A stretch of DNA of 64,000 nucleotides from Catonella sp963545085 (lineage in GTDB: Bacteria > Bacillota > Clostridia > Lachnospirales > Lachnospiraceae). The stretch covers positions 1 through 64,000 of the forward strand of contig CAUUHV010000004.1 in the NCBI GenBank assembly GCA_963545085.1. The letters are read 5' to 3'. Positions within the stretch are counted from its first letter, which is position 1. Every line of letters starts with the position of its first letter. Below, one piece after another: positions 1 to 9,165 of the stretch. A program made the translations under genes and the position numbers. A model generated the notes under the pieces. The model did no database searches, was not told where the DNA came from, and worked only from the letters and a program-made list of their open reading frames with translations.

Positions 1-65
1 TAACTCGATGCTTTTTTATTTCCTTTTAAGTGGACACTTTATTTTACAACTTATATTTTTATCAC

Positions 66-105
66 GCAAAAATTGCCTGCCGCTCCTTTTCAGAGCGTAC
101 AGGCT
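66..105 (-). terminator. Intrinsic terminator of the rpsF-ssb-rpsR operon
   Basis: On the minus strand a GC-rich hairpin (GCCTGTACGCTC pairing with GGAGCGGCAGGC, loop TGAAAA, one bulge) is followed by AATTTTT. It lies about 40 bases past the rpsR stop codon. Confidence 0.75.
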
Positions 106-145
106 TTTATTATTCAGTCTTGCATGTTTCCTCTGCTTGCTTATA

Positions 146-427
146 TCACTCGCAAACATAAGGAATAAGAGCCAGATGTCTCGCACGCTTAATCGCAACC
201 GTCAAAGCTCTCTGATGCTTTGCGCAGGTTCCTGTAATTCTTCTTGGAAGAATTTTACCTCTCTCCGAAATAAATTTCTTAAGCTTAGCCGCATCTTTAT
301 AGTTTATAACCTCTGTCTCTTCTTCTGAGCAGAAAGCGCAAACTTTTTTTCTTCTGTGCATAACTCTTCTGCGAGGAAAGTCGCCTCTATCTTCTTTTGC
401 GCCCTTATTATCTTTATTAAATGGCAT
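146..427 (-). CDS. rpsR: 30S ribosomal protein bS18
   Basis: This is bS18, a small-subunit protein that sits with bS6 on the platform of the 30S ribosome. The 93-residue product has the family core, including RRRVMHRRKKVCAFC near residue 20-34 and the conserved IPRRITGTCAKHQR-like block (LPRRITGTCAKHQR here) near 60-73. The acidic N-terminal extension before the core is typical of Clostridia. It is the last gene of the classic rpsF-ssb-rpsR operon, 28 bases after ssb. The start is preceded by an AGGAGG-type ribosome binding site. The cysteines at CAFC and TC keep open a zinc-binding variant, but this cannot be settled from sequence alone. Confidence 0.97.
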   Translation of the reverse strand: MPFNKDNKGAKEDRGDFPRRRVMHRRKKVCAFCSEEETEVINYKDAAKLKKFISERGKILPRRITGTCAKHQRALTVAIKRARHLALIPYVCE

Positions 428-455
428 ACTGATTTACCTCCTGTAAATGGTACAT

Positions 456-902
456 TCAATTAAATGGGAGTTCTTCATCAATACCGTCCGGAATATTCAT
501 AAATCCACCCGCAGCAGGAGTAGGCTCCGTTCTCTCATTATTAAAATCCGAGTAAGAATCATTTCCTGTCGAGGATGAAGATTTGCTTTCCGCAAACTCG
601 ATTTCTTCAGTCATAACCTGAACGCTATACACCTTCTGACCTTCCTTATTGGTATAATTGTCATTCTGAATACGCCCGGTAAGAAGTATCTTGCTTCCCT
701 GCTTCAGATATTTTTCAACAAATTCGGCCTGTCTGCCGAATGCGGTACAGTTAAAGAAATCAGCGGTAACGGTATCTCCCTGTCTTTTAAACCTTCTGTC
801 CACAGCAAGCGAAAATCTTGCTATAGCGGTCTGACTGTCACCCTGAGAATATCTTATCTCAGGATTTCTTGTAAGACGTCCCATCATTATCACTTTGTTC
901 AT
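456..902 (-). CDS. ssb: Single-stranded DNA-binding protein
   Basis: SSB binds single-stranded DNA during replication, repair and recombination as a homotetramer. The 148-residue protein opens with MNKVIMMGRLTRNPEIRYS, the usual first OB-fold strand, and carries the OB-fold through about residue 105. A low-complexity Ser/Asn/Glu linker follows, then the acidic C-terminal tip DEELPFN, which recruits partner proteins and ends in the conserved Pro-Phe followed here by Asn. It lies between rpsF and rpsR, 17 bases after rpsF, so it is translated from the ribosomal protein operon. The length is a little short for the family but complete. Confidence 0.97.
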   Translation of the reverse strand: MNKVIMMGRLTRNPEIRYSQGDSQTAIARFSLAVDRRFKRQGDTVTADFFNCTAFGRQAEFVEKYLKQGSKILLTGRIQNDNYTNKEGQKVYSVQVMTEEIEFAESKSSSSTGNDSYSDFNNERTEPTPAAGGFMNIPDGIDEELPFN

Positions 903-919
903 AAAGGAAAACCTCCTTC

Positions 920-1207
920 TTATGCTTCCTGTTTAACGCATAAAAATCTCAGAACGTTTTCCATAATGCGAATACGGCTTTCTATCTCACCCGGCGCTGT
1001 AGAATCAGCATCGAAATGGATAAAGTAATAATAGCCCTCGCTCATCTTCTGAATATCATAAGCGAGTCTCTTCTTTCCCCATTCCTCTACATCGGTGATT
1101 GTGCCGCCAAAACGTGTAACAAGGCCTTTAACGGATTCCACTACATTATTTCTTGCCTCGTCTTCGATTTTTGCATTAACAACTAAAGCCAATTCATACT
1201 TGTTCAT
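920..1207 (-). CDS. rpsF: 30S ribosomal protein bS6
   Basis: This is bS6, which binds the 30S platform as a heterodimer with bS18. The 95-residue product starts MNKYELALVVNAKIEDE and has the family fold with WGKKRLAYDIQK near residue 43-54 and YYFIHFDA near 60-67. It is the first gene of the rpsF-ssb-rpsR operon. A strong GGAGGT site lies just upstream, inside a possible autoregulatory leader (see 1214-1256). Confidence 0.97.
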   Translation of the reverse strand: MNKYELALVVNAKIEDEARNNVVESVKGLVTRFGGTITDVEEWGKKRLAYDIQKMSEGYYYFIHFDADSTAPGEIESRIRIMENVLRFLCVKQEA

Positions 1208-1213
1208 AGTTGC

Positions 1214-1256
1214 TCTGCACCTCCTTCTGGTCTTCTGACCCTCTTATCGGCATTTA
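1214..1256 (-). promoter_or_regulatory. Possible bS6:bS18 autoregulatory leader of rpsF
   Basis: Reading the minus strand, ATGCCG is followed by a small hairpin GGTC-AGAA-GACC and then the ribosome binding site AGAAGGAGGTGCA, which can close a short outer helix (TGC with GCA). Known rpsF leaders use a CCG bulge beside a hairpin that binds the S6:S18 dimer. The CCG and the hairpin are visible. Regulation is an inference and a covariance model was not run. Confidence 0.35.
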
Positions 1257-1452
1257 TGCTCTAAAAGGGTAAGGAATAATTTTCATATCACAGCTACTCA
1301 TATTACTACAGATTCTTTTTAATTACAAGAGGTGTTATGAGATTTTTCTAATTTTCTAATTTTTATGAATTTAACTTATAATCAAAAAAAGTAATTATTT
1401 TATACGGCTTAATATGCGGTAGAGGGCTTATCCGGAGTATTTATATGTGAAT

Positions 1453-1675
1453 TCAGTTTTTATCGGACAAAGCTTTCAGATATTGCTCATAGCTTTCAAA
1501 TACAATATTGATAGAATTATTATGGGCATCAATTTCTAATAATTCATGTTTACCTGTATTTAAAGTAATTGGAAAATAGACAACATTATTTGCCACTGCC
1601 GTTATTCCGGAAGAAATATAGAAATTTTCTTTTGTGAAAATTTTTCAAGCATATCAAACAGAATTTTTATATAGC
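1453..1675 (-). pseudogene. Decayed 3' end of an unknown gene, with a frameshift
   Basis: On the minus strand a protein-like reading frame runs from about 1645 to a TGA at 1453-1455 (KENFYISSG..., ...EIDAHNNSINIVF..., ending YLKALSDKN). Just upstream the frame has a stop, and the neighbouring frame continues the protein as KILFDMLEKFS, so a single frameshift near 1645 joins the two halves. There is no start codon or ribosome binding site. The family was not recognised; the tail is vaguely like small beta-sheet immunity or SMI1-type proteins. It is stranded between rpsF and pckA. Confidence 0.45.
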
Positions 1676-1722
1676 AAAATTCCCCTCCCCGGCAACCCGG
1701 CGTCATCGGAGAGAGGATTTTT
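1676..1722 (-). terminator. Terminator-like hairpin downstream of pckA
   Basis: The arms at 1682-1690 and 1708-1716 pair over nine positions on the minus strand, with G-T pairs. They are flanked by AAAAAT on one side and AATTTT on the other, the usual layout of an intrinsic terminator. It is about 150 bases past the pckA stop, after a short remnant. Confidence 0.5.
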
Positions 1723-1764
1723 AAATTTAAAATTCAATTATTTAGTTTTAGTTCAAATTGACAT

Positions 1765-1872
1765 TTAACCGCTGCCATTGAATTTTCCTGCAGTAAGCAG
1801 CGCCGGAAGCTTGTCAGCAGGTTTGCGTTCCACCTGAACAAAACTCACAGCAGTCGTTCTTACAACTCGAAA
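1765..1872 (-). pseudogene. Short gene remnant directly behind pckA
   Basis: An open frame of about 35 codons on the minus strand begins in the pckA stop region and ends at TAA (1765-1767). It reads VRTTAVSFVQVERKPADK followed by LPALLTAGKFNGSG. The composition is protein-like, but there is no convincing start codon or ribosome binding site. I do not recognise the family. It may be the tail of a lost gene or a very short peptide starting at a GTG inside the frame. Confidence 0.3.
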
Positions 1873-1873
1873 A

Positions 1874-3478
1874 TTAAAGCTTAGGACCTGCAGCTACAAG
1901 AGCCTTACCTGCCTCGTTGTTCTCGTACTTTGCAAAGTTCTTTACAAATCTTGCGGCAAGATCTTTTGCCTTAACTTCCCACTCGGAAGCATCTTTATAT
2001 GTATCACGAGGATCAAGGATTCCCGTATCAACACCAGAAAGCTCCGTAGGTACCTCGAAATCGAAGAAAGGAATCTTCTTTGTAGGAGCCTTGTTTACAT
2101 CTCCGTTAAGGATGGCGTCGATGATACCTCTTGTATCCTTAATGGAAATTCTCTTGCCCGTTCCGTTCCAACCGGTATTTACAAGATATGCCTTAGCTCC
2201 GCTCTTCTTCATCTTCTTAACAAGCTCTTCCGCGTACTTTGTAGGGTGAAGCTCAAGGAAAGCCTGACCGAAGCAAGCCGAGAATGTAGGTGTAGGCTCT
2301 GTAATTCCGCGCTCCGTACCTGCAAGCTTAGCTGTAAATCCGGAAAGGAAATAATACTGTGTCTGCTCAGGTGTAAGTATGGAAACAGGAGGAAGTACGC
2401 CGAAAGCATCAGCTGAAAGGAAAATTACATTCTCCGCTGCAGGAGCCGCCGAAACAGGACGTACAATCTTCTCGATATGGTCGATAGGATAGGATACACG
2501 GGTATTCTCAGTTGTGCTTCCGTCTTTAAAATCAATCTTTCCGTTTGCGTCCACGGTTACATTCTCAAGGAGAGCGTCTCTTCTGATCGCATTATAGATA
2601 TCAGGCTCGGACTCTTTATCAAGGTTGATAACCTTAGCATAGCAGCCGCCCTCGAAGTTGAATACTCCGTTGTCATCCCAGCCGTGCTCATCATCACCGA
2701 TAAGAAGACGCTTAGGGTCGGTTGAAAGTGTAGTCTTACCCGTTCCTGAAAGACCGAAGAAGATAGCCGTATGCTTTCCGTCCATATCCGTATTGGCGGA
2801 ACAGTGCATGGAAGCCATGCCCTTAAGAGGAAGGTAATAGTTCATCATAGAGAACATACCCTTCTTCATTTCTCCACCGTACCATGTATTAAGGATAACC
2901 TGCTCACGGCTTGTAATATTGAATACTACGGCTGTCTCGGAATTAAGTCCTAATTCCTTGTAGTTCTCAACCTTAGCCTTGGAAGCATTGTAAACAATAA
3001 AGTCAGGCTTGAAGTTCTCAAGTTCTTCTGCTGTTGGCTGAATGAACATATTTGTAACAAAATGAGCCTGCCAAGCAACCTCAACGATGAAACGAACCGC
3101 CATTCTTGTATCTTTATTAGCACCGCAGAATGCATCAACCACAAAAAGTCTCTTGTTTGAAAGCTCGTCCTGTGCAAGCTTCTTAACTACATCCCAAGCC
3201 TCCTTTGTGGCAGGGTGGTTGTCATTCTTATACTCAGGTGTTGTCCACCAAACCGTATCCTTAGAATTCTCATCCATAACGATGAATTTATCCTGAGGTG
3301 AACGACCTGTATAAATACCTGTCATTACGTTAACAGCACCAAGCTCTGTAACCTGTCCTCTTTCAAAGCCTGTAAGGGTTTCTTTTGTTTCTTCCTTGAA
3401 AAGCTCCTCAAAGGACGGATTGTGAACAATTTCTGTCGTTCCGGTAATGCCATACTGTGTCAAATCAATGTTTGCCAT
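1874..3478 (-). CDS. pckA: Phosphoenolpyruvate carboxykinase (ATP)
   Basis: PckA interconverts oxaloacetate plus ATP with PEP, CO2 and ADP. In fermenting Clostridia it often runs toward oxaloacetate and conserves ATP. The 534-residue length is normal for the ATP-type enzyme. Visible motifs are the P-loop GLSGTGKTT at residues 242-250, the kinase-2 metal motif GDDEHGW at 261-267, and the substrate site around YTGRSPQDKF near 56-65. AGAGGT lies just before the ATG. Transcribed alone on the minus strand, it is followed downstream (lower coordinates) by a gene remnant and a terminator. The nearby oadB pump may use the oxaloacetate it makes. Confidence 0.97.
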   Translation of the reverse strand: MANIDLTQYGITGTTEIVHNPSFEELFKEETKETLTGFERGQVTELGAVNVMTGIYTGRSPQDKFIVMDENSKDTVWWTTPEYKNDNHPATKEAWDVVKKLAQDELSNKRLFVVDAFCGANKDTRMAVRFIVEVAWQAHFVTNMFIQPTAEELENFKPDFIVYNASKAKVENYKELGLNSETAVVFNITSREQVILNTWYGGEMKKGMFSMMNYYLPLKGMASMHCSANTDMDGKHTAIFFGLSGTGKTTLSTDPKRLLIGDDEHGWDDNGVFNFEGGCYAKVINLDKESEPDIYNAIRRDALLENVTVDANGKIDFKDGSTTENTRVSYPIDHIEKIVRPVSAAPAAENVIFLSADAFGVLPPVSILTPEQTQYYFLSGFTAKLAGTERGITEPTPTFSACFGQAFLELHPTKYAEELVKKMKKSGAKAYLVNTGWNGTGKRISIKDTRGIIDAILNGDVNKAPTKKIPFFDFEVPTELSGVDTGILDPRDTYKDASEWEVKAKDLAARFVKNFAKYENNEAGKALVAAGPKL

Positions 3479-3584
3479 TTTCGTGTACCTCTTTCTTTCT
3501 TTTAAAATTTATAATAAGTTCAGTAACTCCTTTGCAAGGGAATAAAAGCAACCGTACTCGGTTCTAAAATTTTCCCCACTGTGT

Positions 3585-3613
3585 ATTATACCTTATAGTA
3601 AAAAAAATTGCAC
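3585..3613 (-). promoter_or_regulatory. Candidate pckA promoter
   Basis: The minus strand has a perfect -10 TATAAT (3585-3590), about 110 bases upstream of the pckA start, with a GG just before it. The -35 position reads GTGCAA, a poor match, so this is a -10-driven call. Confidence 0.4.
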
Positions 3614-3756
3614 CAGTAAATTTCATTTTTTAATCAAATTCTTCACAAAACATTGAGAAAACAAATAATTAAACAGTAGGCTTAGATTATTTGTTTTAAA
3701 AATATCCGGTAACAACTGTCGCAAAAAAGTTTGTGACCCATGGCATTATTTTTAAG

Positions 3757-3879
3757 TCACTCCTTGTTCCCTGCTTTTCCTAATGCAAACACAATCAGCG
3801 CTATTATTATCATAACTATAAAAAGTCCCGCCATTCCCTGCCACATCATACCGAGCGCCGCGATTAAATTCTCATTCAT
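3757..3879 (-). CDS. Small OadG-related subunit of the sodium-pumping decarboxylase
   Basis: A 40-residue protein starting MNENLIAALGMMWQGMAGLF and continuing with one strongly hydrophobic helix (residues 17-33), then GKAGNKE. It begins at ATG 3877-3879 after GATAGGAGATAGAA and ends at TGA 3757-3759. Placement 28 bases after oadB, the single membrane segment and the size match the tiny OadG-related subunits found beside beta subunits in Lachnospiraceae. They are thought to anchor or stabilise the decarboxylase pump. The role is inferred from family and context. Confidence 0.8.
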   Translation of the reverse strand: MNENLIAALGMMWQGMAGLFIVMIIIALIVFALGKAGNKE

Positions 3880-3907
3880 TTCTATCTCCTATCCCGTTTC
3901 ATCAACA

Positions 3908-5044
3908 TTATCTGAAAAATCCCAAAATTATTCCGCCTGCAACCGCTGAAGCTATCTGTCCTGAGACATTCGCTCCTATCGCGTGCATCAGAAGATGATT
4001 ACTCGGATCCTCATCAAGACCCATTTTCTGAATAACTCGGGCGCTCATAGGAAACGCTGATATTCCCGCCGCTCCTACCATAGGATTTATCTTTTTCTTT
4101 GAAAATATGTTTATAAGCTTCGCAAGGAAAACTCCGCCTACCGAATCGAATACAAAAGCAAGAAGTCCTAAAAGCATTATAAGCAGAGTGGATGTCTGAA
4201 CAAACTGCTCCGCTCTCATGGAAAAAGAAATCGTTATTCCAAGCAGAAGCGTAATAAGGTTCGCAAGTCCGTTCTGAGCCGTTTCCGAAAGGGCATTCAA
4301 AACCCTGCATTCTCTTATAAGGTTGCCGAACATTATCATTCCTACAAGAGAAACTGAAGCGGGAGCTACAAAACCCGCTATAAAGGTAACTATAACAGGA
4401 AAGGCTATTCTTGTAGCCTTTGATACCTTTCCCGGAGCATACTCCATTTTTATAAGACGCTCTTTCTTTGTTGTAACAAGTTTTATCGCGACAGGCTGTA
4501 TTATAGGTACCAAAGCCATATAGCTGTATGCCGCGACCGCTATCGCTCCTATATAGTTTGAGTGAAGCACCTGTGACACAAGGATTGAAGTAGGGCCGTC
4601 AGCCGCTCCTATTATACCTATCGAAGCCGCGTCCTTTAAATCGAACCCCATAAGAGTCGCAACCGCGATAACGGCGAATATGCCGAACTGCGCTCCCGCA
4701 CCGAAGAGAAACATTTTCGGATTTGAAAGAAGCGGTCCGAAGTCTATCATAGCCCCTATTCCTATAAACAACAGTAACGGAAACATTTCCGACGCTTCGA
4801 TACCCGTTTCAAACAGCCATTGTATTATACCGTTAGTCTCGCCCACCCCCTGCATTACCTGATTTATGGCGCTGCTCGCGGGAAGATTTACTAAAATCGC
4901 TCCGAAACCCATAGGTAAAAGAAGCGCAGGCTCATAGCCTTTTTTTATGGCAAGTATGATAAGCACTATGCCCACAAGGTACATAACCGCCTGTTGCCAT
5001 GTCACCGAGAGAATTCCCTCCCATAAAAAATTAAGTCCTTCCAT
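3908..5044 (-). CDS. oadB: Sodium ion-translocating decarboxylase, beta subunit
   Basis: This integral membrane subunit couples decarboxylation of a biotin-bound carboxyl group to export of Na+. The 378-residue protein has about nine or ten hydrophobic segments, the conserved GIGAMIDFGPLLSNP block near residue 95-109, and the IGIIGAADGPTSI motif near 143-155, which carries an Asp used in Na+ and proton transfer. Its ATG follows AAAGGAG. The carboxyltransferase (alpha) and biotin carrier subunits are not in this window, so the carboxyl donor (oxaloacetate, methylmalonyl-CoA or glutaconyl-CoA) cannot be decided. The small OadG-related gene follows at once. Confidence 0.93.
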   Translation of the reverse strand: MEGLNFLWEGILSVTWQQAVMYLVGIVLIILAIKKGYEPALLLPMGFGAILVNLPASSAINQVMQGVGETNGIIQWLFETGIEASEMFPLLLFIGIGAMIDFGPLLSNPKMFLFGAGAQFGIFAVIAVATLMGFDLKDAASIGIIGAADGPTSILVSQVLHSNYIGAIAVAAYSYMALVPIIQPVAIKLVTTKKERLIKMEYAPGKVSKATRIAFPVIVTFIAGFVAPASVSLVGMIMFGNLIRECRVLNALSETAQNGLANLITLLLGITISFSMRAEQFVQTSTLLIMLLGLLAFVFDSVGGVFLAKLINIFSKKKINPMVGAAGISAFPMSARVIQKMGLDEDPSNHLLMHAIGANVSGQIASAVAGGIILGFFR

Positions 5045-5145
5045 ATTTCATTTCTCCTTTTATTCAAACGACAAGCGCGCCGTACAGGCAAACTGTCCCA
5101 TTACACGGAAACTGTCGCATTGATAAATATTTCGCCCCCTGAGGC

Positions 5146-5180
5146 AAAAAAAACGGGTACGCTCTCGCTATACCCGATTT
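5146..5180 (-). terminator. Intrinsic terminator of purL
   Basis: On the minus strand CGGGTA pairs with TACCCG around an 11-base loop and is followed directly by TTTTTTTT. It is about 175 bases past the purL stop. The remainder of 5045-5349 shows no further feature. Confidence 0.75.
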
Positions 5181-5349
5181 AAATTCTTAACGAAATTATA
5201 CTCATGATAGCAAAAGCTAAGCATGAGTCTCACGATGAAATGCAAAGCCAGCCTTTCGGCAGTGCTGTTGACTTTACAACGCTAAATTTGCGCCCGTTAC
5301 TCCCTCACATTGGAATATTACTTTATTCACGAGATTTTGTCAAGAAAAA

Positions 5350-8300
5350 TCACCTGAAGTACATGACTCCGCTTTCAAATATTCCCTGATCCTTTTCTCC
5401 CGTTATATTTATAGCGACCCTCTCTCCTATTCTCTCGGAATGACACATCTTGCCTAAAACTCTGCCATCAGGGCTCAGTATTCCCTCAATCGCCATATAA
5501 GAGCCGTTAGGGTTAAACGCCTCGTCCATCGTCACATTTCCATCCGCGTCCGTATACTGAAACGCAATCTGTCCGTTTTCGGAAAGCCTTTTAATCCATT
5601 CATCACTTGCTGCAAAACGCCCTTCTCCGTGTGAAGCCGGTATAGAATAAACACCGCCTAATTCCGTTTTCATAAGCCATGGAGATTTGTTGCTTACAGC
5701 CTTTGTATATACCGACTGTGAAATATGCCTTCCTATTTCATTTGTGGTAAGGGTAGGAGAGTCTTCGGTTATCTCCGTTATTTTTCCGTAAGGTACCAAG
5801 CCCAATTTTATGAGAGCTTGAAAACCGTTACATATTCCGAGTACAAGTCCGTCGCGAGAGTTTAAAAGTTTCTCTGTAGCTTCAGCGATTTTAACATTTC
5901 TAAATACCGAAGCTATAAACTTAGCCGAGCCGTCCGGCTCATCTCCGGCTGAAAATCCTCCCGGAAACATAAGTATATTTGCTTCTTTTACAGCTTTTTC
6001 AAAAGCATCCACCGATTCCGCTATATCTTTCTCATTTTTATTCCTAAACACCGTCATACTCACCTCGGCTCCTGCCCGCTTAAAAGCTTTCGCAAGGTCA
6101 TACTCGCAGTTTGTGCCCGGAAATACCGGAATAAAAACCTTAGGCTTCGCCACTCTGTTCTTAGCTATATAAATTTTTCCGTCCGTCTCCGTTTTTCCTT
6201 CTTTTTCTCTTACATCATAAATCACTTCCCTAATTTTAACGCCTTTTTCTCCCGTCTTTGTAGGATATACATCCTCAAGCGGCTCGCTCCATGCCTTAAG
6301 GGCTTCTTCTACGGAGATATTTTCGTTCTTAATCTCAAACATAGGCTTGTCTATAACATTTCCGACAAATTTCGCTTTAAGCCCCGAATTTAAAACCTCA
6401 TCAGCCGCTTTTTCAGACACTTCAAGCACCATACCTCCGAAAACGGGATCAAAATATTCATCATCCGTTAAATTGTTATCAAACTTCACTCCTAAATTGT
6501 TTCCGAAAGCCATTTTGCTTACAGCCTCGGCAAGCCCGCCTCTGCCGATAACATAAGCCGAAAGTATTTTTTTATCATGAATAAATCCTGTTATTTTATT
6601 ATAATCGTCTATAAGCTTCTCAAACTCCGGAAGTCCGTATTTATCTCTGCTTATATCAATTTTTATTAAAACATTTCCCGCTTTTTTTAGCTCCGGACTG
6701 ATTATTTCTTCAGCATCCGCCGTATCTACGGCAAAGCTTACGAGTGTTGGCGGTACATCTATATTGTTAAAAGTCCCGGACATACTGTCCTTACCTCCGA
6801 TTGCGGCAAGCCCCAGTCTCATTTGCGCCTCAAAGCCTCCTAAAAGAGCCGCCAAAGGTTCTCCCCAACGTTTTTTATCTTTTCCCAATCTCTTGAAGTA
6901 TTCCTGAAAGGTAAACCATATTTTATCAAGGTTGCCGCCTGCGGAAATTATTTTCGCCACGGACTCTATAACTGCATAAACAGCTCCGTGATAAGGGCTT
7001 TTAGCCGACAGGTAAGGATCAAAGCCGTAGCTCATAAGAGTAGCCGCAGAGGTTTCACCGTCATCAGCCGGCAACTTTGACGCCATCACCTGAACGGGGG
7101 TAAGCTGATACTTTCCTCCGTAAGGCATAAGAATCGCGCCTGCTCCTATACTGCTGTCAAAACGCTCCACAAGTCCTTTTTTAGAGCAGGAATTAAGTCC
7201 CGAAAGGCGTCTTAACCATTTTTCATGAAGAGTTCCCTTTCCTATGCGTTTCTTTTCTTCATTATAAAATTCCTCAAGCTTAGGCGATTCAATATAGGCT
7301 TCCGCCTCCTGCTTAGCTCCGTTCGTATTAAGAAAGGCTCTTGAAATATTTACTATTTCTTTTCCTCTCCATTCCATAACAAGTCTCGGTTCTTTCGTAA
7401 CCTCCGCCGCTTCTACGGCTTCAAGATTTTCCTCGTCCGCATAGCCTAAAAGTTCAGCCACATCGGAAGGCTTCACGACTACCGCCATTCTCTCCTGAGA
7501 TTCAGAGATGGCAAGTTCCGTGCCGTCGAGTCCCGCGTATTTCTTAGGCACCTTATCAAGGTTAATACGAAGTCCGTCCGCAAGCTCTCCTATCGCCACA
7601 GAAACTCCGCCTGCTCCGAAATCGTTGCATTTTTTAATAAGCCTTGTAACTTCCGGTCTTTTAAACAATCTCTGTATCTTTCTCTCAGTCGGAGGATTTC
7701 CCTTTTGAACCTCCGCTCCGCAAGCATTTATTGAGCCTGTATTATGAGATTTGGAAGAACCTGTAGCTCCGCCTATGCCGTCTCTGCCGGTTCTTCCTCC
7801 TATAAGGATCACAACATCCCCTTCTTCCGCGTTTTCACGGATTACATTTTTTCTTTTGGCGGCTCCCATCACCGCACCGATTTCAAGTCTTTTTGCCACA
7901 TAGCCTTCATGATATATTTCATCCACAAGCCCGGTCGCAAGTCCTATCTGATTTCCATAAGAGCTATAGCCTTGAGCCGCTCCGCTCACAATTTTTCTCT
8001 GCGGAAGCTTTCCCTTCATGGTTTCGGAAAGAGGACGCGTAGGGTCTGCGGCTCCCGTCACTCTCATAGCCTGATATACATAACCTCTACCCGACAGCGG
8101 ATCTCTTATAGCGCCGCCGAGGCAGGTTGCGGCTCCTCCGAAAGGCTCTATTTCTGTAGGGTGGTTGTGCGTTTCGTTTTTGAAGAAAACAAGCCATTCC
8201 TCGGCGCTCTCACTTCCGTCCATTTTCTTTTCAATAATGGGAACTATTACGGAGCAGGCGTTTATTTCATTCGAAACCTCCATAGCCTCAAGTTTGCCGG

Positions 8301-9165
8301 CAGCTTTTAACTTCCTCATTCCCATCAGCGCAATATCCATAAGAGAAACATACTTGTCATATCTGCCTGCGTAAACCTCGGTATAAGCTTTTTTATACCT
8401 TGCAAAGCTCTCTTTTAAAGGCATATTTTCTTCAGAATCCTCAAACTCCACCGATTTAAGCTCGGTCAGAAATGTGGTGTGGCGGCAGTGATCCGACCAA
8501 TAAGTATCAAGCACTCTTATTTCCGTAACGGTAGGATTTCTTTTTTCTTCATCATTAAAATACTTTTGTATAAATAAAAAGTCCTTAAAGGTCATCGCAA
8601 GACTCAAGGAAGAATAGAGTTTTTCAAACTCTTTTTCATCCATAGAAATAAAGCCCTCAAACTCGCTTACATCGGCAGGTTCCGAATATTTCTCAATAAG
8701 GGTTACAGGTTTTTCTTTATTCGCTTCTCTTGAATCCACAGGGTTTATAAGATAGGTCTTGATTTTATTAAACTCTTCTTCCGTAATCCTCCCTTTAATA
8801 ACGTATGTTACAGCCGTTCGGATTACAGGCTCCGCTTTATTCGCAAGCAACCTTACACATTGCTCCGCGCTATCCGCCCTCTGGTCAAACTGTCCCGGAA
8901 GATATTCCGCCGAAAACTCTTTTTCGTCTGAAGCTTTGAAAAACTTTTCCTCATATAAAATATCTACCGGAGGCTCATAAAAAACAATCCCGAGCGCCTT
9001 CTCATATACATTCTCATCAAGATTTTCTATATCATACCTTGTAAGCACTCTTACGGCTTCGATATTTTCTAAGGCAAGATAAGAACGAAGCTCCTCTAAA
9101 AGCTCCTTTCCCTTTACAGCATAAGGCTGTTTCTTTTCTACATAAATTCGTCTTACATTTGCCAT
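5350..9165 (-). CDS. purL: Phosphoribosylformylglycinamidine synthase, single chain
   Basis: This enzyme makes FGAM from FGAR, glutamine and ATP in purine synthesis. All activities lie on one 1271-residue chain, as in the clade found in Clostridia and unlike the split PurS/PurL/PurQ of Bacillus. Residues 221-232 (TYWSDHCRHTTF) and 329-343 (KNETHNHPTEIEPFGG) are the ATP/FGAR site of the first synthetase half. The C-terminal glutaminase starts near residue 1010 (VFPGTNCEYD), has the nucleophile region GICNGFQALIKLGL, and the His-Glu pair in SHGEGRF. The ATG follows AAAGGAG. It is transcribed alone; no other pur genes are in the window. No frameshift is seen over the whole length. Confidence 0.97.
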   Translation of the reverse strand: MANVRRIYVEKKQPYAVKGKELLEELRSYLALENIEAVRVLTRYDIENLDENVYEKALGIVFYEPPVDILYEEKFFKASDEKEFSAEYLPGQFDQRADSAEQCVRLLANKAEPVIRTAVTYVIKGRITEEEFNKIKTYLINPVDSREANKEKPVTLIEKYSEPADVSEFEGFISMDEKEFEKLYSSLSLAMTFKDFLFIQKYFNDEEKRNPTVTEIRVLDTYWSDHCRHTTFLTELKSVEFEDSEENMPLKESFARYKKAYTEVYAGRYDKYVSLMDIALMGMRKLKAAGKLEAMEVSNEINACSVIVPIIEKKMDGSESAEEWLVFFKNETHNHPTEIEPFGGAATCLGGAIRDPLSGRGYVYQAMRVTGAADPTRPLSETMKGKLPQRKIVSGAAQGYSSYGNQIGLATGLVDEIYHEGYVAKRLEIGAVMGAAKRKNVIRENAEEGDVVILIGGRTGRDGIGGATGSSKSHNTGSINACGAEVQKGNPPTERKIQRLFKRPEVTRLIKKCNDFGAGGVSVAIGELADGLRINLDKVPKKYAGLDGTELAISESQERMAVVVKPSDVAELLGYADEENLEAVEAAEVTKEPRLVMEWRGKEIVNISRAFLNTNGAKQEAEAYIESPKLEEFYNEEKKRIGKGTLHEKWLRRLSGLNSCSKKGLVERFDSSIGAGAILMPYGGKYQLTPVQVMASKLPADDGETSAATLMSYGFDPYLSAKSPYHGAVYAVIESVAKIISAGGNLDKIWFTFQEYFKRLGKDKKRWGEPLAALLGGFEAQMRLGLAAIGGKDSMSGTFNNIDVPPTLVSFAVDTADAEEIISPELKKAGNVLIKIDISRDKYGLPEFEKLIDDYNKITGFIHDKKILSAYVIGRGGLAEAVSKMAFGNNLGVKFDNNLTDDEYFDPVFGGMVLEVSEKAADEVLNSGLKAKFVGNVIDKPMFEIKNENISVEEALKAWSEPLEDVYPTKTGEKGVKIREVIYDVREKEGKTETDGKIYIAKNRVAKPKVFIPVFPGTNCEYDLAKAFKRAGAEVSMTVFRNKNEKDIAESVDAFEKAVKEANILMFPGGFSAGDEPDGSAKFIASVFRNVKIAEATEKLLNSRDGLVLGICNGFQALIKLGLVPYGKITEITEDSPTLTTNEIGRHISQSVYTKAVSNKSPWLMKTELGGVYSIPASHGEGRFAASDEWIKRLSENGQIAFQYTDADGNVTMDEAFNPNGSYMAIEGILSPDGRVLGKMCHSERIGERVAINITGEKDQGIFESGVMYFR

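Noticed and set aside
8..328. 106-codon plus-strand frame at the window start
   Set aside because: It is antisense to rpsR and its terminator, with a composition of chance hydrophobic codons.
5204..5389. 61-codon plus-strand frame beside purL
   Set aside because: It overlaps the purL stop from the opposite strand and lacks a ribosome binding site; the gap holds only the purL terminator.
7744..8310. 188-codon plus-strand open frame
   Set aside because: It lies wholly antisense inside purL, whose frame and motifs are intact here.
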